A stretch of DNA of 64,000 bases, taken from assembly GCA_036583965.1 (NCBI GenBank), contig JAZBQD010000015.1:66556330-66620329 (forward strand), in the 5' to 3' direction. Below, piece after piece: positions 26,646 through 36,230 of this stretch. Source of the stretch: Prunella strophiata (taxonomy: Eukaryota > Chordata > Aves > Passeriformes > Prunellidae). The first letter of the stretch is position 1. Each line of letters starts with the position of its first letter. A program made the translations under genes and the position numbers. The notes beneath the pieces were generated by a model. The model had not been told where the DNA came from and searched no databases. It saw only the letters and a program-made list of their open reading frames with translations.

Positions 26646-28332
26646 AGGTAATATTAATTTTAAATGTTTGACTTTATTTGCCCTGTGTTCATAAGTCCAT
26701 TTTGTGTTCTCTACCTACTTGTACGATTTTTTTTTTTTAAGTACTCTTCCCAGTGCCACAGCTGCATCTACAAACCCTTTAAAAAGCATTCAAGGCAGCC
26801 TTGTAAATAACCGTAACTGACTGTATTTGATCACTTTTTTTTTCTCCTGAGACATTATTCTGAGGAGTGTGGAAGTACTTCTTCCAGGTAGCTCTCCTGA
26901 CGGCCAGTCCTCTGTCATGCTGATTTAGGTTGTTTGAGCAAAGGTTTTTCTGTATTCCAGGTATTCTCTGTGTAGGCAGACAGAACATATATATGTATTC
27001 ACTCTTTAAATTCACTAATTTACCTTTTAAGTGTTTAAACACATCTAATGGAATTTTTCCATCTCAAAAAGAAGAGAGTAAGTTTTTTCTACTTGGTAAT
27101 GGGAAAACTCAATTGTTTGAGGATTTATTTTCTCCTTTTGTAGTAGACCAGAATTATTTGTTTACATGTGGTGTTTGTTTAAACCAATTTTTTTTGGAAG
27201 CTGGACAAAGGCATGGTGAGAGGGAGAAACAGAACACTAGGGGTGGATACCTAATATGCAAATATACTAAAGCCAACTATTTCTTAAGGACCAGAATAAC
27301 ACTGTGGTTGTATGACCAACAATTTCTAACTGAGCATTTATAACTGTTCCACCAAGAGTTGAGGAAAATCTTCTTAGATAATTTAGCTCCCTGAGCACTT
27401 GAAAGCGTAAGGACTCAGCTTACACTTTGTAACTTGATGATGTCTGGAGCCAAGAAAGCAAAGTCTGTTGACATTTCCTTTCCTTATCATTTTGTAATTT
27501 TCTAATCCCTAGCAAAAGATTGACTGTCCAATTTAGGCTCTTAGAGACTTCTGAAGAGAAGTGTGTCAGTTTTCAAAAGATGTGATTGACCAGATCTTAA
27601 ATATTTAAAACCCCAATGCCTCTGGAAATGAAAGTCCTTTTGGATAAAAGAAATGGATTATCAGGGAGTGTTATCAAGATGCTGTATTTATTTTTAGAAA
27701 ACATGATGTTTGCTTCCAGCAATGTGCAGTTATGGGCTCAGTACTAATAAATCTTTACTACTATATATAAGGAAGGTTATTTGGTTTAGTGACAAATAGA
27801 TTTCATCAGATTCCTTGCCTTTTGCTTTTGTCAGATCTGTGCTGTCCAAGGGGAAGGCATTGGGGATGCACTTGCCAAAACATGACTGCAGATGCTTTTG
27901 CAAATTAAGTTTTCCCAAAGTAATGTAACAGCATGAATCTGCTCATAAAAGTACTGCAGAAAAAAAATTAGAACTTTATTCAAGTATGTGTACCAATAAT
28001 ATGTGCCATAAAAGATGATAATTTTGACTTTATATTGACATAAATCACTTACTGGTGAGCAATACCTTTTTGTGAAAGTGGCATCATAAGAGTAGGCAAT
28101 AACCGATTGGAAAGGTCATTTGATAAACCAAGAACTTCAGGCATCTGTTTATTATTCGACATTCTTCTTTTCATTCCTCAAACAGAAAGCAATTTTCTTT
28201 CTGTCACTCTCAAATCTCCATATAAATTGCTAAGAGTAGCCAAATACCTTGGCTTCAGGACCTGAAGGTATTCCTCCCCTTTTTGTCTGCAGTTTCCAGA
28301 TCCTGTAATGCAGATAATGTGCTTCCACACAT

Positions 28333-28385
28333 ATTGTGTGGGTGCAGTTGGTGCACCCACACAATTAAAAAAAAAAAAAAAAAAA
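28333..28385. repeat. Perfect 14-bp hairpin followed by A19
   Basis: Left arm ATTGTGTGGGTGCA (28333-28346), loop GTTGG, right arm TGCACCCACACAAT (28352-28365) with no mismatch. One base later there is a run of 19 A (28367-28385). As RNA this would be a very stable stem-loop followed by an A tract. It could be a local foldback or the edge of an unrecognised element. Confidence 0.95.
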
Positions 28386-28802
28386 TTTACAGAGATTAAA
28401 ACAGACAGGAAAAAATACATTTGGGGACATACCCAGAAAACATGAACAAATCTACTGGCCTCCCCTAAATCTTCTCTTTAGCTAATTCGTTTTAATATGT
28501 GCTCATGGAACACAAACATGCACACATGTATTCTCACTCAGCTCATAAGACTAGCATTATTAATGGGGTTGTTTGGACACTGATAATCTTGGAAAAGATG
28601 CTGATCTGTCTCCCAAAAGATCTCTTACTTTCCCCTCAATTAGCAACTGACTTTTGGGCATTCCTTGCACATCTTCCCCTTCAACCATCTGTGAGAGCCA
28701 TCTATCTCCTAATGTGCTTTCAGGAACATGTAAGCAGCTTGATGTTATCCATTTATGTCCACCAATTTCTTAGGTCACCTCAAGTAGTTTCCTGTACTAG
28801 GT

Positions 28803-28824
28803 AACTAAGTTAACTAACTTAGTT
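28803..28824. repeat. 10-bp inverted repeat, 2-bp spacer
   Basis: AACTAAGTTA, then AC, then TAACTTAGTT: a perfect inverted repeat in low-complexity taac/ttag DNA. It probably arose locally. No function can be assigned. Confidence 0.9.
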
Positions 28825-29020
28825 GGCTCGGTGAAGTAACTTGAGAGAGGGACTAGTATTCTGCCACCAGCCTTAATAAGATTTGTTCTCTTTCTTTATG
28901 TGCCCACTTCATTGTATGATACTAAAGGTTTTGGCTTAATTCCAGGCAGCTGTTGAAGAACATCTCCCATGTGAGGCTATCTGATCTGCACTTTAATGTG
29001 CCAAGGAAATACCATTTTCA

Positions 29021-29337
29021 TGTTGTGGTTTAGGAATGGTACCCCTAAATCCAGTGTTCCCACTGAGAGTGTCCCAAACCGCACACTGCTCTCTCACACC
29101 ACCTCACTTCTGCCTTCCCCTTCTCCTTCCCACTGCAGGGGGGTATGGACTTGAGAATTGGAGGCACAAAAGATGAAGATTACAGGTTAAGAGAAGAACA
29201 CTTTAATGGAAACAACAGTGAGATAAGGAAAGGAACAGTAACAGCCACACTATTAATAACAAAATATACAAAAGAGAGGGTAATTCACATGCAAAAATGC
29301 TCACCAGGGATCCCGAGACGATGATCCATGGTAGACA
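29021..29337 (-). mobile_element. ERVL-type LTR, minus strand, probably partial
   Basis: The plus strand starts tgttgtggtttaggaatgg, whose reverse complement ends ...CCTAAACCACAACA, the typical 3' end of bird ERVL LTRs. ATTAAA (reverse complement at 29202-29207) is a plausible polyadenylation signal. A family-typical stretch with a run of pyrimidines and gttgtttcc precedes it on the minus strand. At the other edge, gtagaca at 29331-29337 gives a minus-strand TG start, but only 317 bp lie between. The family start TGTGCTGG is missing and no target-site duplication is visible, so the LTR is likely truncated. It directly abuts a CR1 relic. Confidence 0.8.
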
Positions 29338-30490
29338 ACTTTGCCACTACCCTGCACTTCCAGGTATGAAGCATCCACAACTTCTCTGGGCAACCTGTTC
29401 CAGTGTCTCACCACTCTCAGAGTAAAGAATTTTTTCCTGATAACTGATCTAAACCTACTCTTTTCCAGATTGAAACTAGTCCCCTTTGTCCTGTCCCTAC
29501 ATGCCTTTGTAAGTATTCCCTTCTTCATCTTTCTTGTAGGATCCATTTAGGTACCGGAAGTCTGCAATTAGGTCACCTCAAAGCCTTCTCTTCTCCAGGC
29601 TGGATCCAATTCTCTCAGCCTTTCCTTGTAGGACAGGTGCTTCATCCCTCTAAACAACTTGGTGGACTTCTCTGGACTTGCTCCAACAGGTCCATGTCTT
29701 TCCTGTGCTGGGCCCCCAGAGCTGATGCAGCACTGCAGGTGGGGTCTCACCAGAGCAGAGCAGAGGGGCAGAATCCCCTCCCTCTCCTGCTGCCCACACT
29801 GCTTTGGATGCAGACCAGGACACATTTGGTTTCTGGGCTGTGAGTGCCCATGGCTGGGTCATGTCCAGCCTCTCATCCACCAGCACCCCCAAGTCCTTCT
29901 GGGCAGGGCTGCTCTCCAGCTGTCAAACCCCCAGCCTGTGTTGATACCAGGGGTTGCACTGACCCAGGTGCAGCACCTTGAACTTGGTCTGGTTAAACCA
30001 CATGAGATACCTATTGACCCACTTTCTGAGCTTGTCCAGATCCCTCTGGATGGCATGCCATCCTACAGGAGTGATAACCATACCCTTCAGCTTCCTGTCA
30101 TCTAGAGATTTTCTGGAAGTGCACTCAATCCCTTTGTCCATGTCATTACTGAAGATATTAAATAATATTGGTCTCAGTACAGACCCCTGAGGGACACCAT
30201 TTGTCACTCTTATCCATTGGGACTCTGAGCCATTGACCACTACCCTCTGGACATGACTGTTCAGCCACTTCCTTCTCCATCTAAAAATCTATCCATCAAA
30301 CCTATTTCTCTTTAGTTTAGGGAGAGGGATGTTGTGAGGGACCATGTCAAATGCTTTACAGAAGTTCAGATAGATGACATCTGTCCCTCTTCCCTAGTCC
30401 ATGGATGTAGTTACTGTCATAAAAAGCCACTGGACTGGTCAGGCAGGACTTGCCCTTGGTGAAGCTGTACTGGCTTTTGAATAACAGCAT
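29338..30490 (-). pseudogene. CR1 LINE ORF2 (reverse transcriptase) relic
   Basis: About 1.15 kb of CR1 in minus orientation. It codes, in fragments of all three frames, for the later part of the ORF2 reverse transcriptase up to its C-terminus. The GVPQGSVL box is at about 30173-30200 (minus), followed by ILFNIF and a decayed catalytic box at 30096-30110 that reads SLDD where the family has FADD. Next come AIQRDLDKL (about 30040), VLHLGQCNP (about 29965), the LGVLVDE-like block (about 29890) and [19 protein letters not shown] (about 29370-29430). Frameshifts and stops make it non-functional. The 5' side is truncated near 30490, as usual for CR1. The 3' UTR and octamer tail are missing: the copy ends at the LTR that occupies 29021-29337. 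Plus-strand frames here (for example 148 codons at 29659-30105) are antisense shadows. Confidence 0.93.
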
Positions 30491-31272
30491 TGGAACAGAT
30501 TCTCTGGATCACATTTCTTGATATAGTGTTAAATATTGTTACTTCAGGTTTACTTTATGGAGTCTAGATTTCAGGGGGAGAATTATTTATTATGGTGAGA
30601 AATCTAGGTGGTTCTAAACCAAGTGCCATTTAGGCCCAAATATTGTTCTGTTTCACGTATCACAAAGTTCGACTAAACAGAACACAAACTAAGAAAATTA
30701 ATATCAGAGGAAATCATGGAATTTTTGACACGTCTCTTTTGGTTGTGAAGGGAAGGCTGAGGAAGGAGGATTGAGAGAGAACAATTGGAGTAAATAGTCA
30801 AAAAATCAGTATTTTGTTTAAAAATAGTACATAATTATGTATTTATTCTAAAAATATGAAAAATCTACATGACATTTAGTAAGTAAGCAAATTTCTTTCA
30901 ACAGATGTGAGGATGCTCTTCATCTTAATTGTGTAGCATTGTGTCATATTGCTTGGCATTCAATATCTTCCTGTAATTATTATTGAGATTTGTACTTCCT
31001 TGCTTGTTTAGAGAAATTCTGTAGTTTATTTGTAAAACTTATATTCTCGAGATCTTTTCAATGGCCTTACATATTTTCATGTAAGCTTTCTGTACCATAT
31101 GACAGAAAACTGCTTCTGAAGATTCAGTTTTCCTTTTTTTAAAAATTTTTGTACTCTGGATTTTGAAAATCCCCTCTGATGTATTTCTGGGCCTATGAAT
31201 ATTGCACAAAAAATGTGATGTAGAAATGTTAGCCTGATGGAGAATGCACCACTTCTCAGATTTTAAAAAAAG

Positions 31273-31316
31273 TGTTTATTTTTCAGTATGGCTATGTTTA
31301 TTTTTCAGTATGGCTA
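31273..31316. repeat. 22-bp exact tandem duplication
   Basis: The unit begins TGTTTATTTTTCAG and ends TATGGCTA. Two head-to-tail copies without mismatch indicate a recent slippage event. Confidence 0.95.
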
Positions 31317-31325
31317 TAATAGATA

Positions 31326-31349
31326 TCCTGAATAGATATCTATTCAGGA
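31326..31349. repeat. 24-bp perfect palindrome
   Basis: TCCTGAATAGAT is followed immediately by its reverse complement with no spacer, so both strands read the same. It lies 9 bp from the end of the 22-bp tandem duplication, which suggests one local replication event may have made both. Confidence 0.95.
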
Positions 31350-31666
31350 GCAGGTGCTTTCTGTCTCTGTCATCTACTTCCTTAAACTAAAGTGTATGAA
31401 ACTACCAGAGAGATAAAAAAAGATAATACTGTTTCAAATATCTTTTCAGCAGCAAATAGGTATGAGGTAAAACGTTCTCTGAGTTGGCTTTAATTTAGAA
31501 TTGCTTAACTACCTTTAGCTAGTTTTTGTTGAGGTTGGAGATAAAATAATTACACAAGTGTTACCAATGAACTTAAGTTAGACTTCACTCAGTTTCTAGC
31601 AAAAATATCTCCTTCATAGGCCATTTTCTTTCAAATTATTAATTTACAAAAAAAGAGCAACCAGTA

Positions 31667-32084
31667 TGTGGCAACCACATTTTCTAAACATGATTCCTTC
31701 ACTTAGGTTTTTCTCCTGGAAAGCTAAAAAGGCAAAGAGAGGCCAAGAGAAAGAAAACAATTTTTATCTTATTTGCTTCTCTTGTGTTATGCTCACATGG
31801 AAAGTGTTTGGAGATTGTTACCTAAAGGTTGTTGTTTGATTGGGCACTGGTGTGAGTTGTTATGACTTATTGGCAAATTAGAGCCAAGCTGTGTCGGGAC
31901 TCTGGAAAGAGTCACGACTTTTGATTATTCTCTCTTTAGCATTCTTCTAGTGTTCTTCTTCTGTATTCTTTATATAGTTAATATAGTATTCTTTAATAGA
32001 ATATAATAATAAAATAACCTTCTGATAACATGGGGTCAGAGGCATCGTTCTTCCCTGTCACTGGGCTTGCCTGCTTTCACAATA
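31667..32084 (+). mobile_element. Solo LTR with 6-7-bp TSD, ERVK-like
   Basis: The 418-bp element starts TGTGGCAACC and ends near CTTTCACAATA. CCAGTA flanks both sides (31661-31666 and 32085-32090). Counting the preceding A, the shared word is ACCAGTA. Six-base duplications are typical of class II (ERVK) integration. Inside I recognise an order common in songbird LTRs: ttctcctggaaagc, then gtgtgagttgttatgactta, then gccaagctgtgtcgggactc, then attctttatatag. AATAAA follows at 32008-32013, with ccttctgataacatggggtc as the U5 start. There is no internal viral sequence. The exact 3' edge is uncertain by 2-3 bases because CACA would be a more regular end. Confidence 0.85.
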
Positions 32085-32090
32085 CCAGTA

Positions 32091-33132
32091 CGTTTTATTC
32101 CATCTTAATGAGGTTAAAAAAAAAATATATGTGCACACCTTTTGCCACTAATTATATGTTTCTAGCACTTTAGTTTTCAACATTTTAATTGCTTCAATTC
32201 AAATATAACAGTTCTCTTAAGGCTTTACTTCAACTTTGTGATCTTTTTTGAAATATTGTTGACTTGGGTAAGTTGGATACATGATATAATAATGAAAACT
32301 CTTTCAATATTAAATAAGTATATGTGGTAGAACTTAGTACTCACTTCATGTAGCTTTGACCATCTACTTCTAAGTAGTAAAATACAACATGAAACTGTAG
32401 ATTCACAGAAGAATGGTTTTGGTTGTTTTTCCTAATATGTAAGTACAGGTTAGTTTCAGCACTGATTAAATGGATTACCTAGAAATTCTAAACTTTTTTT
32501 TTTTTTTTTTTTGATACTCCATATCTAAATGCTTATGTTACAGGAGGTTATGGTAGATCCAGAAATAAAGAACATATGTTTTAGAGAAATATGTCACTTT
32601 TCATAACATGAATGAGGCTTTATTTTTATAGGCTGGAGAAAATTTCTGCCACTAGAGGGATAAATAATTAATTTTAATGGTTCTAAGAATATTTAGATGC
32701 AAGAATCCAGTACATAACCTCTAATCTTCATCAAGTCAATGCAAACTGACCACTAAAAAGTGCCAAGTTCCTATGGGAGAGAGACTGAAATGCTGCAATA
32801 TGAACGTGTTATTTCATTCAGTGGGAAAATTTCAATCTTCCTCATTCCAGAGGGACCACTCTACTTCTCAGTGGTCATGAATGTATGAAACATGGGAATA
32901 TTCATATTCATTATTTAGGAAAAGAATGTTCATTGCATTATGGGGAAAATCTGAGTTATATCTGTTTGTGGATCAAGATAGGCATATTCTATGATGATTT
33001 TTTTCAGGACATATATTTTTGAGAGAGCAACCCATTAAAGCAACATTTCTGTAGTACTTTGCAGAACGTAACTCTATTTGTGGAAATATAGACATTAATA
33101 AGTTAAGATTTCCATTTACACTTTTAAGTAGG
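32091..33132. other. AT-rich unique non-coding DNA
   Basis: Nothing recognised apart from a T19 run (32494-32512). A minus-strand frame of 144 codons (32973-33407) runs into the neighbouring LTR and is not a gene. Confidence 0.7.
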
Positions 33133-33497
33133 TGTGGTGGGTTGTCCCTGGCTGGATGCCAGGTGCCTATCAAAGCTGCTTTCTCTCTCCCTTCCTCAGC
33201 TGGACAAGAGAGAGAAAATATATCAAATATAATCAAAGACCCATGGGTAGAGACAAGGACTAGGAGAAATCCATCACCTGTTACATCATGAGCAGAAAAA
33301 GACTGGACTTGGGCAAAATAGTTTAATTTATTGCCAATCAAATTTGAGTAGGGTAATAAGAAATAAAACACCTTCACCTTACCCTTCCCTTCTGAGCTAA
33401 GCTTCACTCTTGATTTTCTCTACCACCTCCCTCTCAGTAATGCGAAGGGACTGGGAATGGGGCCTGTGGTCAGCTCAGGATGTGCTGTGTCTGGATC
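33133..33497 (-). mobile_element. ERVL-type LTR fragment, minus strand
   Basis: The plus strand starts TGTGGTGGGTTG, then gctggatgccaggtgcc, then cagctggacaagagagagaa, then atttattgccaatcaa, and continues to a pyrimidine-rich stretch (ttctctaccacctccctctc). This is the reverse complement of a widespread songbird LTR end that closes with CAACCCACCACA-type sequence. AATAAA (reverse complement at 33327-33332) is intact. The 5' part of the LTR is missing: near 33497 the sequence changes to a CR1 in the opposite orientation. No target-site duplication was found. Confidence 0.85.
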
Positions 33498-33950
33498 CTA
33501 ATGGACAAGAAGCTGACCCCATGATGCTCCCTTGTAGCAAAGAAGGCCAGAAGCATGTCAGGGGAGGTGATCCTTCCCATCTCTTCAGCCTGAGAAGGCT
33601 CATGGGGAATTTAGCAGGTATGAATACCTGATGGGAGGGAACAAAGATGGAGGCAGTCTCTTTTCATAAATGCCAGTGATGGGAAAAGAGGCAATAGGCA
33701 AAAATTCACATATACAAAGTTTAATCTGAACACAAGAGAACACTGTTCTGCTGTTAGGGGAGCCAAGCAGAGTAACAGCTTGTGCAGAGAGGTTGTGGAG
33801 TCTCCATCTTGGACATACTCAGGAGTCAGTTGGACAAAGCTCTGGACAATGTGCCCAAGCTGACTCCCCTTGAGCAGGAGGTTAGGACTATGTAATTTTG
33901 AGAGGTAACTTTCTAACCTCAATGATTCAGTGATTTTGATATCCCTGATC
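33498..33950 (+). mobile_element. CR1 LINE 3' part with internal deletion
   Basis: The sequence opens with CR1 ORF2 text (tggacaagaagctgacc and gaggtgatccttccc). It skips part of the expected coding region, and resumes at tcttcagcctgagaaggctc. It then follows the C-terminal coding and 3' UTR pattern (gaggcaataggcaaaaa, gagaggttgtggagtctcca, ccttgagcaggaggttagga) and ends with cctcaatgattcagtgattt. Compared with the family pattern, roughly 150-250 bp are missing near 33577. All reading frames are broken. Confidence 0.88.
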
Positions 33951-36090
33951 ATAGTCATCACAATTATTTTTATTTACTTTTACCCAGTACATCTTAAATT
34001 GTTCAATTAACACATGCGTTTAAAACCTTTTTTTTTTTTCTTGATGACAAAGACTTTGTTATTAAGCAGCAGAACCCATCTGGAATTTGCAAACCAATTC
34101 ACAAGAGAAATGCTTATTTTTTTTCTGTTACATGCAGAGTTTTGAAAATGTAAGTGATTTCTGCACTCTTTTCTTTGTAGGACTTCAGTAGAGATGTTTC
34201 ATCTGCTAGAGTAAGGTATCTAGAAAAATCAAAGTGCATTCATTCTCTGAATTTGTTACATTATTTACATGTCGAAATGTAGATTAGGGTACCTACATGC
34301 AAAATACATGCAGTAGCTTGAACGTTTTTCTGGTTTTCATGCTTTCTTGCATGAAAAAGAAATTAGATGATACCTCATATTCCTTCTTAAGAAGAAACAA
34401 CATTAAACAAAAAATTTGTAAAGTGCAAAACACTTCTACAAAGATGGGCAGTTGATCTTGTTTCTTGTCCATTCGGGAAGTCATAGGTTTAATTTATTGG
34501 GACAGATAGGATGAGCTAGACAAGAGATTCCAGCCAAAATTTAGAAATTTTGGTTAATCCTGACTTTGCTATTTATGTATTTAGCATTTCAAAAGATCCT
34601 GGAGACTTCCATGTATTCATTGTGTAGATTTGTGTCTAAGAGGTGATTCCAAGTTACCAGCACCAGCCACCTTGAAGGCAGATACCATCAGTAACCCCTT
34701 TGGTTCTTTAGATATGTCATTCTCTTGCTACATGGGGCATTCAAAATCAGGAGATATGGCCACTTTGGAGTATGTACAAGAGGAGCTGATGAAGTAGTGA
34801 AACTGTAGGTGTGAGCTTTAAGAACAGCATCAGTCATTACAGCCTCTAGATCTGCCACTAAGGAAGATATAGAAGTTTTATTTTTCCTTTTCGGGTACAG
34901 TGACTTATATTTTAATATCCTTATTTCTAGTAGCCCACAACTCTCTGCAGGTGACTTCTTGTGGGTCAGCAAAAAAATACCTTTCACAGGAGATTACTTA
35001 AAAAGCTGGATGCTAGTTTTCAAGGTGACAGATATTTTTAATGCTGAATAGAGAGTAGGTGTTCTTAGAGGAGAAACATAAATCACAGGAATACTATTGT
35101 TTAAAAAGGACTAAAAGAAACCAGAATATTTCCTGAAAAATCTATTGGTCAAGAAGGACCTTTTGGTAAAGCATCCACCTTATTTTCTAAGATTTAATCT
35201 AATTAAAGTGCACATTGAGCAATTAAAACTTTTCCAGTTGTGTTTTAGTTTTGGATCACTATATTCTAGGTATGTGAGTAATAAACAGTATTTCTTGGAG
35301 CCAATTACCAATTAATTGGCAATAAAAGTAGCTACAGGGTGACAGAGAATTTCTGAGGGGACAGGAGGCTTTTCTGAAAAAATAAGCACCTAGTGAGAAA
35401 CACATGAAGAATGTGGTACTTCGTTACTGTTACTGCAGTTAATATTGATGTTTTAATTGGCTGTATTAATAGCTAAACTGCACAGCACTTATTTCAGGGT
35501 CTAATTTTACTTGCAGTTATAATGAATAAGAGAATTCTTGAAAGAGGTTTTTAGCTGAAGGCTTCAAAGTAGACATCTTTACTCCATGTAAGTGGATCAG
35601 GACAATCACTGCACAGAGTTTAACATTAAGTCCCTTCTCTCCAGCTATATGAAATAAATTATTACACAATAGTGTTTGGCTGCTCTCTCTAAATGGAAAT
35701 AGGTTTCTCAGTATTTGCATGGTTTAAGCCAAATGACGAAACTAAATTTTGCATAGAGCCACATGCCTTTTCAGAGGTAAAATAAAAACCAAAGAAAACA
35801 AAGAAAAACAGAAGTGTATAGTAAAAAAAAGCCTCAGGGAAATAATATCTCACTAGAAGATAATACTCCTAAAATTGTCACAAAAGCTTTCAAAGTAAAA
35901 TACATTTACCATTAACAAGGTAATTTTTTTTTTCTTATTGTATTGTATTTTCTTACAGTATAGATACAATTGGCCAAAATCCATTAGCAGTAATTGTTGT
36001 GTACTTTGTTTTTTGTTTGAAGTATATAATGACTATCTTACTGTTGGTTTGTGAATATATGACTGTATAGGTCTTGTCTAGAAAATGAAT
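33951..36090. other. AT-rich non-coding DNA, some homeobox-like motifs
   Basis: No gene or transposon was recognised. The stretch 35180-35330 is rich in TAAT/ATTA words and includes a 12-bp palindrome CCAATTAATTGG (35308-35319). That can occur in conserved enhancers but also by chance in AT-rich DNA. Confidence 0.6.
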
Positions 36091-36230
36091 TTAAGATTAC
36101 CTTAGTTGGTTGGGGCATGGTGCCAATAACACTAAGGTTGTGAGTTTGATCCCTGTGTAGGCCATTTACTTGAGTTGAACTCAATGATCCTTGTGGTGAG
36201 CCCCTTCTAACTCAGAAGAGTCTGTGAAAA
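36091..36230 (+). mobile_element. tRNA-Ile-derived SINE (TguSINE1-like)
   Basis: Positions 36091-36164 align along the full length of a tRNA-Ile gene. There is a degenerate A box (ttagttggttgggg, 36102-36115). The anticodon loop is ccaataa, with anticodon AAT at about 36125-36127. The B box is agtttgatccc (about 36143-36153), and an acceptor-like ggcca closes the head. It is followed at once by a CR1-like 3' tail, gaactcaatgatccttgtgg and ccccttctaactcagaagag, ending in tctgtgaaaa. A tRNA-Ile head with a CR1-type tail is the structure of TguSINE1, a songbird SINE thought to use the CR1 machinery. The head carries many changes from a working tRNA (for example in both arms of the acceptor stem), so it is not a tRNA gene. 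Confidence 0.88.

Larger units (their letters stand above)
26646..29020. other. Non-coding DNA with palindromic sequences
   Basis: No gene was seen. The longest frame (137 codons, 26930-27343, plus) is rich in Phe, Cys and Tyr, as expected from T-rich DNA. Two strong inverted repeats are listed separately (28333-28365 and 28803-28824). Confidence 0.65.
30491..31659. other. AT-rich non-coding DNA with a duplication and palindrome
   Basis: No gene or transposon was recognised. A 22-bp unit is repeated exactly in tandem at 31273-31294 and 31295-31316, and a 24-bp perfect palindrome follows at 31326-31349 (separate entries). Confidence 0.65.

Noticed and set aside
26930..27343. 137-codon frame as a gene
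   Set aside because: Phe/Tyr/Cys-rich composition from T-rich DNA, with no motif, splice support or recognisable family.
29016..29342. Target-site duplication around the LTR at 29021-29337
   Set aside because: The flanks TTTCA and ACTTT do not match, so the element cannot be called a complete insertion.
29659..30105. 148-codon plus-strand frame as a gene
   Set aside because: It is antisense to the CR1 reverse-transcriptase relic on the minus strand, which explains its length and composition.
32973..33407. 144-codon minus-strand frame as a gene
   Set aside because: Its first half is the reverse strand of an ERVL LTR, and the rest is AT-rich background. The join is incidental.
36091..36164. 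Functional tRNA-Ile gene
   Set aside because: Acceptor and D-arm positions have decayed, and the sequence runs straight into a CR1-like tail, so it is the head of a SINE.
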